From assembly GCA_049317345.1 (NCBI GenBank), contig JBMOIL010000066.1, positions 1 to 13,018 of the forward strand: 13,018 nt of DNA, written 5' to 3'. Source of the DNA: Mxb001 sp049317345 (lineage in GTDB: Bacteria; Actinomycetota; Actinomycetes; S36-B12). Shown here in pieces: positions 1 through 6,778 of the stretch (positions are counted from its first letter, which is position 1; the number at the start of each line of letters is the position of its first letter). The notes below the pieces were generated by a model that worked only from the letters and a program-made list of their open reading frames with translations, made no database searches and was not told where the DNA came from. The position numbers and the translations under genes are program-made.

Positions 1-1826
1 CCCGGAGGGACCTCGAAGGTCACTCCATCGACCGCCTTGAGACCGCCCTTGAACTCCTTGGCGAGGTCGCGCGTGGCCAGGGGCACCGTGGCGAGTTCCG
101 GACGTGCCTCGCCAGCGCGGTCGCGCGGCCTCAGCAGCGCAACCAGGAGCCAGATGAGCGCGGTGATGATGACGGCGCCGAGCGGCCACACCCATGGCGG
201 AGTACCCGCTGACGCCGTTGTGCCCTGAAGCGTGGGCAGGAGGAGCGGTCCCTCGGCGGCCACCGTGTAGACGGCGGGGCCGGGGGGCATGCGATAGCCC
301 TGGTCTGTCGTGGCGATGACAAGGGCTAGGCGATCCCCCGCTGCCGCCTCGGTGACGATGCCGGGGAGCACGACGTCCACGGTGACCGGATCAGGACCGA
401 GGTCCTCGATCCGAATCGGGGCGACGAGTCCCTGCGGAAGAGTCTGACGTCCATTGGCGCTCACGATGCGCAACGAGGCAAAGAGCACTGCCTCATCCAC
501 CGGGCGATCGCTGCTCACGGTGAGGCGCGCTCGAGTGGAGCCGACGATGCGCATCGACTGATCGAGGGATTCGGTGAAGAATCCGGCCGTCTGCCCGGGG
601 AGAGGCACGGCGAGTAGGTCACCGGCCAGACTCGCGAGTCCACCCGCGCCAGGCAGCGACGTGATGGCCGCCGGAGCACCACCCGCAGGCGCGAGCACCT
701 GCTGAGGCGGGGCAGCCACCGGCATCTCGACCGTGCCATCGCCGAAGATCCCGGGGTACGCAGGGGATGACAGCACCTCCACGGTGCCGGGATCGCGATC
801 GCTCAATGCGGAGGCCTCGACGAGGGACACCTCGAAGGAATCGCTTACGGTCGCGCCACCGCGCAGGTGATCATCGAACCAGGCTTGGGTGAGTGCGCGG
901 AGACGATCGGTCTCGGCGATGCCACCGTCGTGTCCACCCGCGTGCCAGACGACCTTCACCGGGGCGTTGACGATCTGCTCGGCATTGGCATTGGCCTGGG
1001 TGAGTGGGAAGAGCGAGTCGGCCTGCCCGGCTCCGAGGAGGACAGGGGCGGTGATCCGATCAGTGATGCTGCGCGGTGATGATTGCGCCATCAGGTCGGA
1101 CGCCTCGGGTGAGACCACTCCCACGGTGACCGCTTCGACGTAGGCCGCGCACCATGCCGCAGTGAAGCGCCCGCACTCGCTGACGGGCTGACCGGGTTCG
1201 AGTCCGAGCCCGGAGGAGAAGAACAGCGAGGTCCACAGGCTCTTGAGGACACCGGGCTGAACGCCGTCAACAGCGCTCTGCGCGAAGAGTGATGTCTCCA
1301 GGTCGTTCCAGGTGATGTCCGCCGACACCGCATCGATGCGCTCGTCGTAGCCGGCGAGCATCAGGGCGAGCGCCCCGCCGTAAGAACCACCGCCCACTCC
1401 GACGACCGGGTCTCCGGGCGCTTCCATGCTCACGCTGGCGAGGCTGGCGAGGTAGTCAATGAGAGCAGAGGCGTCGGCCACCTCGAAGTCCGGTGCATTC
1501 ATCGAGATCTGCCCGGTGGACTCACCGAAGCCGCGCGCGGTGTAGGCCAGGACGACGTATCCCGCATCGGCAAGCATCTGGGCTTCTTCGGCGACACCCT
1601 CTTTGCTCCCGCCAAAGCCGTGCGCCAACAGCACGGCCGGAGCCGGCGTGACCTCGGGGACGTAGACGTCGGCGTCGAGTTGCACTGGGCTCGCATCGCT
1701 CGAGGACGTCGCCGCACCAGCAAGCATCATCGAGACGGGCGCAACCTCAGCACGAGCTGCAGAGGGAGCGAAGACGAGACCGAAGGCGACTGCCGCGGCA
1801 CCGGTGACCCCGATGATGGTGCGCAT
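1..1826 (-). CDS. Secreted S15/CocE-like alpha/beta-hydrolase fused to an ABC-transporter ATPase (partial, C-terminus off the edge)
   Basis: One uninterrupted minus-strand frame of 608 codons runs off base 1. Numbered from the ATG at 1826: residues 1-26 form a signal peptide (positive start, hydrophobic core, ending SAARA). Residues about 50-320 are an alpha/beta-hydrolase with LAHGFGGS, ARGFGES, nucleophile Ser148 in GGGSYGG, and likely acid Asp270 (GQADSLFP) and base His299 (HAGGHDGG). Residues about 335-525 are a beta-rich stretch placed like the C-terminal jelly roll of CocE/X-Pro dipeptidyl-peptidases. Residues about 546-566 are a membrane helix followed by RPRDR. From about 583 the sequence reads LATRDLAKEFKGG...AVDGVTFEVPPG, the typical N-terminal strand of an ABC ATPase just before Walker A, which is lost at the edge. 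Topology fits an outside hydrolase and inside ATPase. The hydrolase substrate is unknown; peptidase or esterase activity is inferred from the fold. The upstream ATG at 1829 is the alternative start; 1826 fits a leaderless promoter better. Confidence 0.85.
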   Translation of the reverse strand, partial: MRTIIGVTGAAAVAFGLVFAPSAARAEVAPVSMMLAGAATSSSDASPVQLDADVYVPEVTPAPAVLLAHGFGGSKEGVAEEAQMLADAGYVVLAYTARGFGESTGQISMNAPDFEVADASALIDYLASLASVSMEAPGDPVVGVGGGSYGGALALMLAGYDERIDAVSADITWNDLETSLFAQSAVDGVQPGVLKSLWTSLFFSSGLGLEPGQPVSECGRFTAAWCAAYVEAVTVGVVSPEASDLMAQSSPRSITDRITAPVLLGAGQADSLFPLTQANANAEQIVNAPVKVVWHAGGHDGGIAETDRLRALTQAWFDDHLRGGATVSDSFEVSLVEASALSDRDPGTVEVLSSPAYPGIFGDGTVEMPVAAPPQQVLAPAGGAPAAITSLPGAGGLASLAGDLLAVPLPGQTAGFFTESLDQSMRIVGSTRARLTVSSDRPVDEAVLFASLRIVSANGRQTLPQGLVAPIRIEDLGPDPVTVDVVLPGIVTEAAAGDRLALVIATTDQGYRMPPGPAVYTVAAEGPLLLPTLQGTTASAGTPPWVWPLGAVIITALIWLLVALLRPRDRAGEARPELATVPLATRDLAKEFKGGLKAVDGVTFEVPP

Positions 1827-1832
1827 CATGTG

Positions 1833-1838
1833 ACTATA
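1833..1838 (-). promoter_or_regulatory. -10 element TATAGT of the hydrolase-ABC fusion
   Basis: TATAGT on the minus strand ends exactly 6 bases before the ATG at 1826, so the predicted transcription start is the A of that codon. No Shine-Dalgarno and no clear -35 are visible. It lies in the 37-base gap after the ProC-like gene, so the fusion gene can be transcribed on its own. Confidence 0.6.
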
Positions 1839-1863
1839 GGTGGCGAATCAGGTCGCAGCACCT

Positions 1864-2637
1864 CTAGCGCAGTCGTGCGCCGCGATAAGTGCCGTCAATT
1901 GCGTCGACCAAAGTCCCAAACCAGCCGGATGCGAGGAGTTGGGCGCGGACACGCTCATTGAGGCCCCCCTTGGTCTGGTGCTCCATCGGCAAGGCGAGGC
2001 GCTCGGCATCGCGGGTCGCCAGGCCGACCGCGGCGAGGCCGTCGAGCTCAGCGCGGACGTAGCGCGACGCCGTCTCCTCGTCGATGCCCTGCTCGACAAT
2101 CCAGGCAATCAGGGCGTTCTGCATCTCGTAGTAGGTGGACATGAACGCCGAGGCGCAACTCAATGTGCGGATGAGGGACTCGTCCTCGAGTGTCACGATC
2201 TCGCCCAGGCCGGCGAGCGCCGCGACCACCTCGGGGATCGGCGGGCTGATGACGAGGGGTCCTCGTCGCAGCGCAATCGCGGGCAGGGGGATGAGCTGGC
2301 ACACGCGGTGCGCAGGCGCAACCAGGGGCGCGATCCCGCTCGGCGGTGTCCCCGCGATGAGGCTTGCGATCACCTGGTCGTCTCTGAACACGAGACCCTC
2401 GAGCGCCTCATCGAGCTGCTGCGGGCGCATGCCGAGAACCACGATGTCGCTCACATCGATGACAGCCTGATTCGATTCCCGCCGCAGGCACGAGGGGAAC
2501 TCATCAGCCAGGCGGCTCGACCTCTCCTGCGAACGCGGGGAGAGGAAGATCTGGTCGTCGTGCCCTTCGCGTCCCGCCATCGCACGGACCATGGCTTCCG
2601 AGATCGTGCCCACTCCCAGGAATCCGATACGTGCCAT
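1864..2637 (-). CDS. ProC-like NAD(P)-dependent reductase (pyrroline-5-carboxylate reductase family, divergent)
   Basis: A 257-residue protein beginning MARIGFLGVGTISEAM, the Rossmann start of pyrroline-5-carboxylate reductases, with VLGMRP (67-72) and SLIAGTPP (92-99) matching the ProC core in spacing. True ProC makes proline from pyrroline-5-carboxylate. Here the substrate-side signatures differ: the MPNTP-type loop reads LIPLPA (115-120), and the C-terminal SPGGTT signature is replaced by QTKGGLNER (221-229). It is therefore better called a ProC-family reductase of unknown imine or related substrate. The ATG at 2637 fits the family start; the GTG at 2655 would add six residues (MGHDAR). 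It is divergent from the AroE-like gene, sharing a short promoter region, and lies upstream of the hydrolase-ABC gene on the same strand. Family membership is secure; activity is not. Confidence 0.8.
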   Translation of the reverse strand: MARIGFLGVGTISEAMVRAMAGREGHDDQIFLSPRSQERSSRLADEFPSCLRRESNQAVIDVSDIVVLGMRPQQLDEALEGLVFRDDQVIASLIAGTPPSGIAPLVAPAHRVCQLIPLPAIALRRGPLVISPPIPEVVAALAGLGEIVTLEDESLIRTLSCASAFMSTYYEMQNALIAWIVEQGIDEETASRYVRAELDGLAAVGLATRDAERLALPMEHQTKGGLNERVRAQLLASGWFGTLVDAIDGTYRGARLR

Positions 2638-2643
2638 GCGCGC

Positions 2644-2649
2644 ATCATG
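2644..2649 (-). promoter_or_regulatory. Possible weak -10 (CATGAT) for the ProC-like gene
   Basis: CATGAT keeps the two most conserved -10 positions (A2 and T6) and ends 6 bases before the ATG at 2637, the spacing seen at other leaderless starts in this window. No Shine-Dalgarno is present. Weak on its own. Confidence 0.3.
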
Positions 2650-2655
2650 GCCCAC

Positions 2656-2680
2656 TAGGCTCGACCGGACCGAGAGGAGG
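2656..2680 (+). promoter_or_regulatory. -10 (TAGGCT) and strong ribosome binding site for the AroE-like gene
   Basis: TAGGCT at 2656-2661 is a plausible -10 for a transcript starting near 2668. AGGAGG at 2675-2680 sits 5 bases before the ATG at 2686, an ideal Shine-Dalgarno that fixes this start. Unlike most genes here, this one should have a short leader. Confidence 0.6.
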
Positions 2681-2685
2681 GCATC

Positions 2686-3531
2686 ATGACCGGATTCCTT
2701 GCTGACCTGACCGGCTCATTCGCCACGTCAGCCGCGCAGAACCCCACCGTTGCCGTCATGGAAGCGGCCTACGCCCACGCGGGACTGGATGTCCGCTACA
2801 TCAACTGCGAGGTCCCTCCTGAGCGGCTGGGTGATGCTGTGCGCGGCGCCATCGGCATGGGCTGGCTCGGATTCAACTGCTCGATCCCCCACAAGGTGGC
2901 GATCCTCGACTACCTCGACGCGATGGCGCCGTCCGCGGGCATCATCGGTGCGGTCAACTGCGTGATCAACCGCGACGGTCACCTCACGGGAGAGAACACG
3001 GACGGCCAGGGCTTCGTGCGGTCGCTACGCACGGTGATCGATCCGACCGGCCGCGACATGGTCGTCCTCGGGGCCGGGGGTGCCGCACGCGCGATTGCTG
3101 TCGAGTCGGCGCTCGCCGGAGCCCGCTCCGTCACCATCGTCAATCGCACGCCGGAACGCGGCGAGGAGCTCGCTGCGCTTGTCGCCGCTCGCACCCCGGC
3201 AACGGCTCATTTTGTCACGTGGTCGGGTGCGTACGCCGTGCCCGAGAGCGTCGACATTCTCGTCAATGCCACCTCGATCGGCTTCCACCCCAGCACCGAT
3301 ACCCCTGATGTCGATGACGCGACGATCCGTCCCGACATGGTGGTCGCCGATGTCGTGGCGAATCCCCCCGACACGGTCTTCCTCCAGCGCGCTGCCGCAC
3401 GTGGAGCGACGACCCTGCAGGGCCTCGGCATGCTCGTCAATCAGGCTCTCACCAATGCGCGGTTGTGGACCGGAAAAGACCTTGATGCTGACGTCATGCG
3501 CCGAGCCCTCGAGGAGAGCCTGGCTCCCTGA
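2686..3531 (+). CDS. Shikimate dehydrogenase (AroE) family protein, divergent substrate motif
   Basis: 281 residues, the usual AroE length. The catalytic pair is present: Lys70 in FNCSIPHK and Asp106 in GENTDGQGF, with GAVNCV (88-93). The cofactor domain has GAGGAARA (129-136) and NRTPER (153-158); the Arg after NR-type strands usually marks NADP preference. The C-terminus has GLGMLVNQA, as in the family. AroE reduces 3-dehydroshikimate in the chorismate pathway. The N-terminal shikimate-binding signature (SLSP in standard AroE) is missing: the region reads GSFATSAAQNPTVAVMEAAY, with QNP in its place and about two extra residues. It may therefore be a paralogue acting on quinate or another polyol or keto acid rather than the housekeeping enzyme. 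No other aromatic-pathway gene is near. It is divergent from the ProC-like gene. Confidence 0.85.
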   Translation: MTGFLADLTGSFATSAAQNPTVAVMEAAYAHAGLDVRYINCEVPPERLGDAVRGAIGMGWLGFNCSIPHKVAILDYLDAMAPSAGIIGAVNCVINRDGHLTGENTDGQGFVRSLRTVIDPTGRDMVVLGAGGAARAIAVESALAGARSVTIVNRTPERGEELAALVAARTPATAHFVTWSGAYAVPESVDILVNATSIGFHPSTDTPDVDDATIRPDMVVADVVANPPDTVFLQRAAARGATTLQGLGMLVNQALTNARLWTGKDLDADVMRRALEESLAP

Positions 3532-3578
3532 GCACGGGACACGCGCCACAAAGCCTCCCGGCCTCTCCACGGCGTCAC

Positions 3579-3584
3579 TATAGT
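3579..3584 (+). promoter_or_regulatory. -10 element TATAGT of the DUF6790-like operon
   Basis: TATAGT ends exactly 6 bases before the ATG at 3591, predicting transcription from the start codon itself. The spacer lacks a Shine-Dalgarno. It is the same hexamer and spacing as at 1833-1838 on the other strand. Confidence 0.65.
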
Positions 3585-3590
3585 CCGAGC

Positions 3591-4058
3591 ATGGGCATCC
3601 TCATTCCGTTCGTCACCCTGGTCATCGCGTGGGTCCTCACCCTGCTGGATGTCGCCGCTCCCGGTGGCACCCCCGACGAGGCGACGATGGCCTCCGCCAT
3701 GCGCTGGCTGCTCTTCATCCCCGGCGGCTTCATGTTCCTGGCCAGCGGCGTGATGCACACGGTCTTCGCGAAGAAAACCGCCAAGAGCATCGGGTGGCAG
3801 ACGAACGGGTTCCAGTACGAGATCGGATTCGTCTCCTTCGGCCTGGGCCTCGCCGGCATCATCGCCGCTAACAGCTCCGAGCCCGCATGGCTGCCCATCG
3901 CCGTGGCGCAGTCGGTCTTCCTCGTCCTCGCGGGCGCCAATCACGTGCGCGAGATGGTGAAGGTCAAGAACTTCGCACCCGGCAACACGCTGATCCTGCT
4001 CTACGACTTCGGCTTGCCCATCTCCTACCTCATCGCGCTGCTGTCCCTCAGCGGCTGA
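3591..4058 (+). CDS. Small multi-pass membrane protein, DUF6790-like
   Basis: 155 residues with about five hydrophobic segments (roughly 3-19, 38-58, 76-93, 98-116, 133-153). Recognisable patterns are IGWQTNGFQYEIGF (67-80) and GANHVREM followed by NFAPGNTLILLYDFGLP (127-143). These resemble DUF6790-type inner-membrane proteins, which have no assigned biochemical role. The assignment is by recollection of motif, not a search. It appears to head an operon: its stop overlaps the next start (TGATG). Expressed from an apparent leaderless promoter. No signal peptide beyond the first membrane helix. Confidence 0.8.
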   Translation: MGILIPFVTLVIAWVLTLLDVAAPGGTPDEATMASAMRWLLFIPGGFMFLASGVMHTVFAKKTAKSIGWQTNGFQYEIGFVSFGLGLAGIIAANSSEPAWLPIAVAQSVFLVLAGANHVREMVKVKNFAPGNTLILLYDFGLPISYLIALLSLSG

Positions 4059-4543
4059 TGAGCGAGACCGGGGAGCCCGCGCCCGAGCGCGGTGGCGCGC
4101 ACACCTATCGGGGTGTGGTGACCTGGGAGTACTCCCCGGAGATGGATGGCGACCCAGACCCGGGCGAAATCGTGTGGACCTGGGTCTCCTTCGAAGAGGA
4201 CCCTCATCACGGCAAGGACCGGCCCATCGCGATTCTTGGTCGCGCGGAGGACGGCCGCCTCGTCGGAATGATGCTGTCGAGTCGCGATCACGGTGGAGAC
4301 CAGAACTGGCTCGCCATCGGATCCGGGCCGTGGGATCACGATGGCCGGCCCAGCTGGCTACGCCGCGATCGCTTGCTCGCCGTACCCGCGGATGCGGTGC
4401 GTCGCGAGGGAGCCGTCCTTCCACGAGCGACGTACGACTCGGTCCTCGCGGCCATGGGGACGAAGGCGGCACCCGCCTCGACCCCGCAATCCTGGACGCT
4501 GCGCGACGGACTCCGGCGCATCCTCGGCCGCCCACTCCCCTGA
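4058..4543 (+). CDS. PemK/MazF-like protein (stand-alone)
   Basis: 161 residues from the ATG that overlaps the previous stop as TGATG. Residues 17-61 resemble the MazF/PemK core: YRGVVTWEY, PDPGEIVWTWVSFEED and GKDRPIAILGR, matching the family pattern of a GxI-W-hydrophobic strand followed by a G-x-RP-hydrophobic strand. It continues with MMLSSRDHG (71-79), an IGSGPWD segment (87-93) and DRLLAVPADAVRREG. Classical MazF are mRNA-cleaving toxins of about 110 residues paired with a small upstream antitoxin; here the protein is longer at both ends and the upstream neighbour is a membrane protein. It may be a conserved actinobacterial relative without toxin function. An in-frame extension upstream lies over the membrane-protein gene and is unlikely to be used. 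Confidence 0.75.
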   Translation: MSETGEPAPERGGAHTYRGVVTWEYSPEMDGDPDPGEIVWTWVSFEEDPHHGKDRPIAILGRAEDGRLVGMMLSSRDHGGDQNWLAIGSGPWDHDGRPSWLRRDRLLAVPADAVRREGAVLPRATYDSVLAAMGTKAAPASTPQSWTLRDGLRRILGRPLP

Positions 4544-4559
4544 CTGGCAGACTGAGGCC

Positions 4560-4754
4560 ATGGCCGACGACCAGGACAAGCCCGCGACAGACGCACCCTC
4601 GGACGATCCGAAGGAGCGCTATCGCCAGGCGCTCGAGCGCAAGAAGGCCCAGGGCGGCCACCAGGGCCACGGCCAGTCCTCGTCCGGCGGATCGGCCAAG
4701 GGCTCCTCGGCCAAGGCCGGGGGCAAGCGGGAGTTCCGCCGCAAGAGCGGCTAG
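4560..4754 (+). CDS. DUF5302-like small hydrophilic protein
   Basis: 64 residues: an acidic N-terminus (MADDQDKPATDAPSDDP), a helical KERYRQALERKKAQ segment (18-31), a Gly/Ser-rich linker (about 32-52) and a basic end GKREFRRKSG. This layout, especially ERYRQALERK plus the FRRKSG end, matches the short DUF5302 proteins of actinobacteria, function unknown. It starts 16 bases after the MazF-like stop, so it is probably co-transcribed; a weak hexamer CAGACT lies 6 bases before the ATG, so an own leaderless start is also possible. Two consecutive TAG codons end it. The longer in-frame extension to 4293 overlaps the MazF-like gene and is rejected. Confidence 0.75.
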   Translation: MADDQDKPATDAPSDDPKERYRQALERKKAQGGHQGHGQSSSGGSAKGSSAKAGGKREFRRKSG

Positions 4755-4759
4755 TAGCC
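4745..4759 (+). repeat. 15-bp direct repeat, left copy
   Basis: GAGCGGCTAGTAGCC, identical to bases 4848-4862. The left copy contains the stop codon of the DUF5302-like gene; the right copy contains, on the other strand, the stop codon of the FAD oxidase. Confidence 0.9.
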
Positions 4760-4771
4760 GGGGCTCGCGTG

Positions 4772-4818
4772 AATTGTGCGGCTGAGTATCGATTTCACTC
4801 GCACTGAGCCGCACAATT
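4772..4818. repeat. Inverted repeat, 12-bp perfect arms, between convergent genes
   Basis: Arms AATTGTGCGGCT (4772-4783) and AGCCGCACAATT (4807-4818) are perfect complements. After one mismatch three more pairs form, leaving a 15-base loop. Its place between converging ends suggests a bidirectional transcription terminator, but neither strand has a clear T-run after the stem. It could alternatively be a copy of a dispersed palindromic repeat. Confidence 0.7.
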
Positions 4819-4847
4819 ACCGACCCGCGCTCGTGGCGACCAATGCC

Positions 4848-4862
4848 GAGCGGCTAGTAGCC
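4848..4862 (+). repeat. 15-bp direct repeat, right copy
   Basis: Second copy of GAGCGGCTAGTAGCC, 103 bases from the first. The unit bracketed by the copies holds the inverted repeat, as an inserted element or a local duplication would. Confidence 0.9.
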
Positions 4863-6638
4863 CTCGCTGCCGACACCCTTGTGCACGGTGAAGAGGTTGG
4901 TGGGGTCGTACTTCTTCTTGATCTTGAGCAGGCGCGGGTAGTTGCTGCCCCAGAACTCCGTCTGCCAACCCACCTGGAAGTAGTTGCCCTCGTTGGAGTA
5001 GGACCCGCCACCGGGCGTGGCCTTGTGAATGGCTGCTGAAGCGGCCATCACGCCGTCGTACTGCGCCTGGGACACGGCGCGATCAGGCTCGTGCCCAGCG
5101 ATGCCGGGGTACTTGCTCTGCTTCCACGCACCGACGGTGATGAAGGCGACGTTATTGAAGACCGCCGGGTTGATTGAGGTCGTGAGATCGCGGGCCTTGG
5201 CCTCGGGATCCTCGCCGTAGAGCGCCTTATTGGTCTGCCAGAGGATGAGCGACGTGCGCGAGGCATCGAAGAGCCCCTGGGCCAGTTCGCGCGCCTTGTC
5301 GCCCTGCGTCATGGACCAGGGCACGCCGCGACCGTCATAGGCGCCCCAGTAGGCGCCGACCTCAGCCGCATTGCCGGTCCACCAGAAGTAGCCGGCGGGA
5401 GCATTGCGCCGGTTGTCGAAGATCGCCTCGCGCGTCGTCGGATTCCAGCGATTGCGGAAGGGCTGGGAACTGAACTTCACGTCGACCGTGAAGTCGTCCG
5501 GGCGAGCGCGCAGAGGTGCGAGGAAGGGCTCCCATGCAGCCTGGGCCGCCTCGGTCGTGATGTCGAGGAAAGTCGTGCCGACCTGCATGACGTTGAGTCC
5601 GGTGTCGAACCTCTCGGCCATCGCATAGGCCTCATTGAGGATCACACCCTCGCCCCACTTGGGATCGGTGAGGGTCGATCCCGCGAACTCGACGTAGCGC
5701 TGGAGGAGCTCGAGGTACGCCGCATCCGACTTGGCGGTGATGGGTCCGCCGATCCAGCCCGAGATGGTGGGCTCAGGATGCGCGAGATAGGTCATGTGGG
5801 TCACCACGCCGAAGGTGCCACCGCCGCCACCGCGCAGGGCCCAGTAGAGGTCGTCGTTTTGGTAGGCGTTGGCCGTGACGATCTTGCCGCTGGCGAGGAC
5901 CACGGTCAGCTCGAGGACGCCCGCAGCGCCGCTGCCGAAGCGCTTGCTGAAGGAGCCGAAGCCACCACCGAGGGCGAAGCCACCGCATGCGCCGACGCTC
6001 GTGCACCCGCCGCCCTGGATATAGAGACCATTGGCAGAAGCGATCTTGTAAGCCTCAAGCCACCGGTTGCCCGCCGTCGTCGTCACCGCGGGGACACCGG
6101 GCATGCCCAGCGGCGCACCCTTGGGCACGAAGGAATCGTGCACGGTGACCTGGCGCATGTTGTGGGTCCAGATGAGCAGGGAGTCGGTGGGGCCACAGGA
6201 GCGGCCGTAGTAGTCGTGGCCCGTTCCCTTGACCACGAGGCGCACGTCGTTCTTGCGCGCAAAATCGACTGCTGCCTGGATGTCCTTGCCGCTCTCCGCG
6301 GCGACGGCATACCCGCTCGGAGTCGACTGCCATGCCTTGTACATGCCGGTGGACTGAGTCGCGCCCGCCTGCTCCTCGAGGTACCACGGGTTCGTGAACT
6401 TCGCGGGTACGTCGACCCCGGGCTTGAGATTGGCCCAGGGCTGCGTCGGGCGGATGAGGCGACCGCCGACCTGGCGACGCAACTGCTCCCAGGCCTGCTT
6501 GCCCGGCCACGCGGCGCGCGCCGCGGGCGCGGCCGCTGCGCTCGTCGCCGGCACGGCAGCCGCGGCCGCGGCGCCCACCGTGGCCCCGGCGGCGAGACCG
6601 AGGAAGGTACGTCGACGCAGGGGCGGAATCTCAGTCAT
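4854..6638 (-). CDS. Tat-exported berberine-bridge-type FAD-dependent oxidoreductase
   Basis: 594 residues. The N-terminus has LRRRTFLGLAAG (7-18), a twin-arginine motif, then an Ala-rich stretch to about 42, so it is exported folded with its flavin. The FAD_binding_4 domain follows: GKDIQAAVDFARKNDVRL, KGTGHDYYG with His141, and GGGCTSVGACGGFALGGGFG with Cys212. In the berberine-bridge enzyme family the His and Cys at these two places both bond to FAD, so bicovalent flavin is inferred. LRGGGGGTFGVVT is typical. The C-terminal BBE segment includes FWGSNYPRLLKIKKKYDP and NLFTVHKG. Relatives oxidise sugars or secondary metabolites with O2; the substrate here cannot be told. It is convergent with the DUF5302-like gene and divergent from the EamA permease. 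Confidence 0.9.
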   Translation of the reverse strand: MTEIPPLRRRTFLGLAAGATVGAAAAAAVPATSAAAAPAARAAWPGKQAWEQLRRQVGGRLIRPTQPWANLKPGVDVPAKFTNPWYLEEQAGATQSTGMYKAWQSTPSGYAVAAESGKDIQAAVDFARKNDVRLVVKGTGHDYYGRSCGPTDSLLIWTHNMRQVTVHDSFVPKGAPLGMPGVPAVTTTAGNRWLEAYKIASANGLYIQGGGCTSVGACGGFALGGGFGSFSKRFGSGAAGVLELTVVLASGKIVTANAYQNDDLYWALRGGGGGTFGVVTHMTYLAHPEPTISGWIGGPITAKSDAAYLELLQRYVEFAGSTLTDPKWGEGVILNEAYAMAERFDTGLNVMQVGTTFLDITTEAAQAAWEPFLAPLRARPDDFTVDVKFSSQPFRNRWNPTTREAIFDNRRNAPAGYFWWTGNAAEVGAYWGAYDGRGVPWSMTQGDKARELAQGLFDASRTSLILWQTNKALYGEDPEAKARDLTTSINPAVFNNVAFITVGAWKQSKYPGIAGHEPDRAVSQAQYDGVMAASAAIHKATPGGGSYSNEGNYFQVGWQTEFWGSNYPRLLKIKKKYDPTNLFTVHKGVGSEGY

Positions 6639-6644
6639 GACCTG

Positions 6645-6650
6645 TAGGTA
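6645..6650 (-). promoter_or_regulatory. Possible extended -10 (TG-A-TACCTA) for the FAD oxidase
   Basis: TACCTA on the minus strand, preceded by TGA as in extended -10 promoters, ends 6 bases before the ATG at 6638. The last base is A rather than T, so this is weaker than the other candidates. No good Shine-Dalgarno is seen. Confidence 0.35.
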
Positions 6651-6767
6651 TCACAGATCGGACCCAGGATCGATAAATCACGCCACGTAACGACGCTCCC
6701 CCGGGGCCGGCCCGTTAGAGACATCTGGCACAGTAAGGCGCTCCCGGCCGCGAGGGCGGGGTGAGCC

Positions 6768-6776
6768 AGGAGGTGA
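6768..6776 (+). promoter_or_regulatory. Strong ribosome binding site setting the EamA permease start
   Basis: AGGAGGTGA is a full complement of the 16S rRNA 3' end and lies with its GGAGG 5 bases before the GTG at 6779. It rules out the GTG at 6773, which lies inside it, and makes the GTG at 6761, with only a poor GAGGG upstream, unlikely. Confidence 0.75.
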
Positions 6777-6778
6777 CC

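Noticed and set aside
1840..2658. A 272-codon open frame on the plus strand
   Set aside because: Mirror of the ProC-like gene, whose Rossmann start and core motifs are clear on the minus strand.
3441..4814. A 457-codon open frame on the minus strand
   Set aside because: It lies antisense to four well-supported plus-strand genes; its product is an Arg/Gly/His-rich low-complexity sequence with no motif, typical of antisense frames in high-GC DNA.
4772..4818. Inverted repeat as a canonical intrinsic terminator
   Set aside because: The stem is good but no T-run follows on either strand, so I list it as a repeat with a possible terminator role only.
5778..6647. A 289-codon open frame on the plus strand
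   Set aside because: Antisense to the FAD oxidase, whose Tat signal and flavin-binding motifs fix the coding strand.
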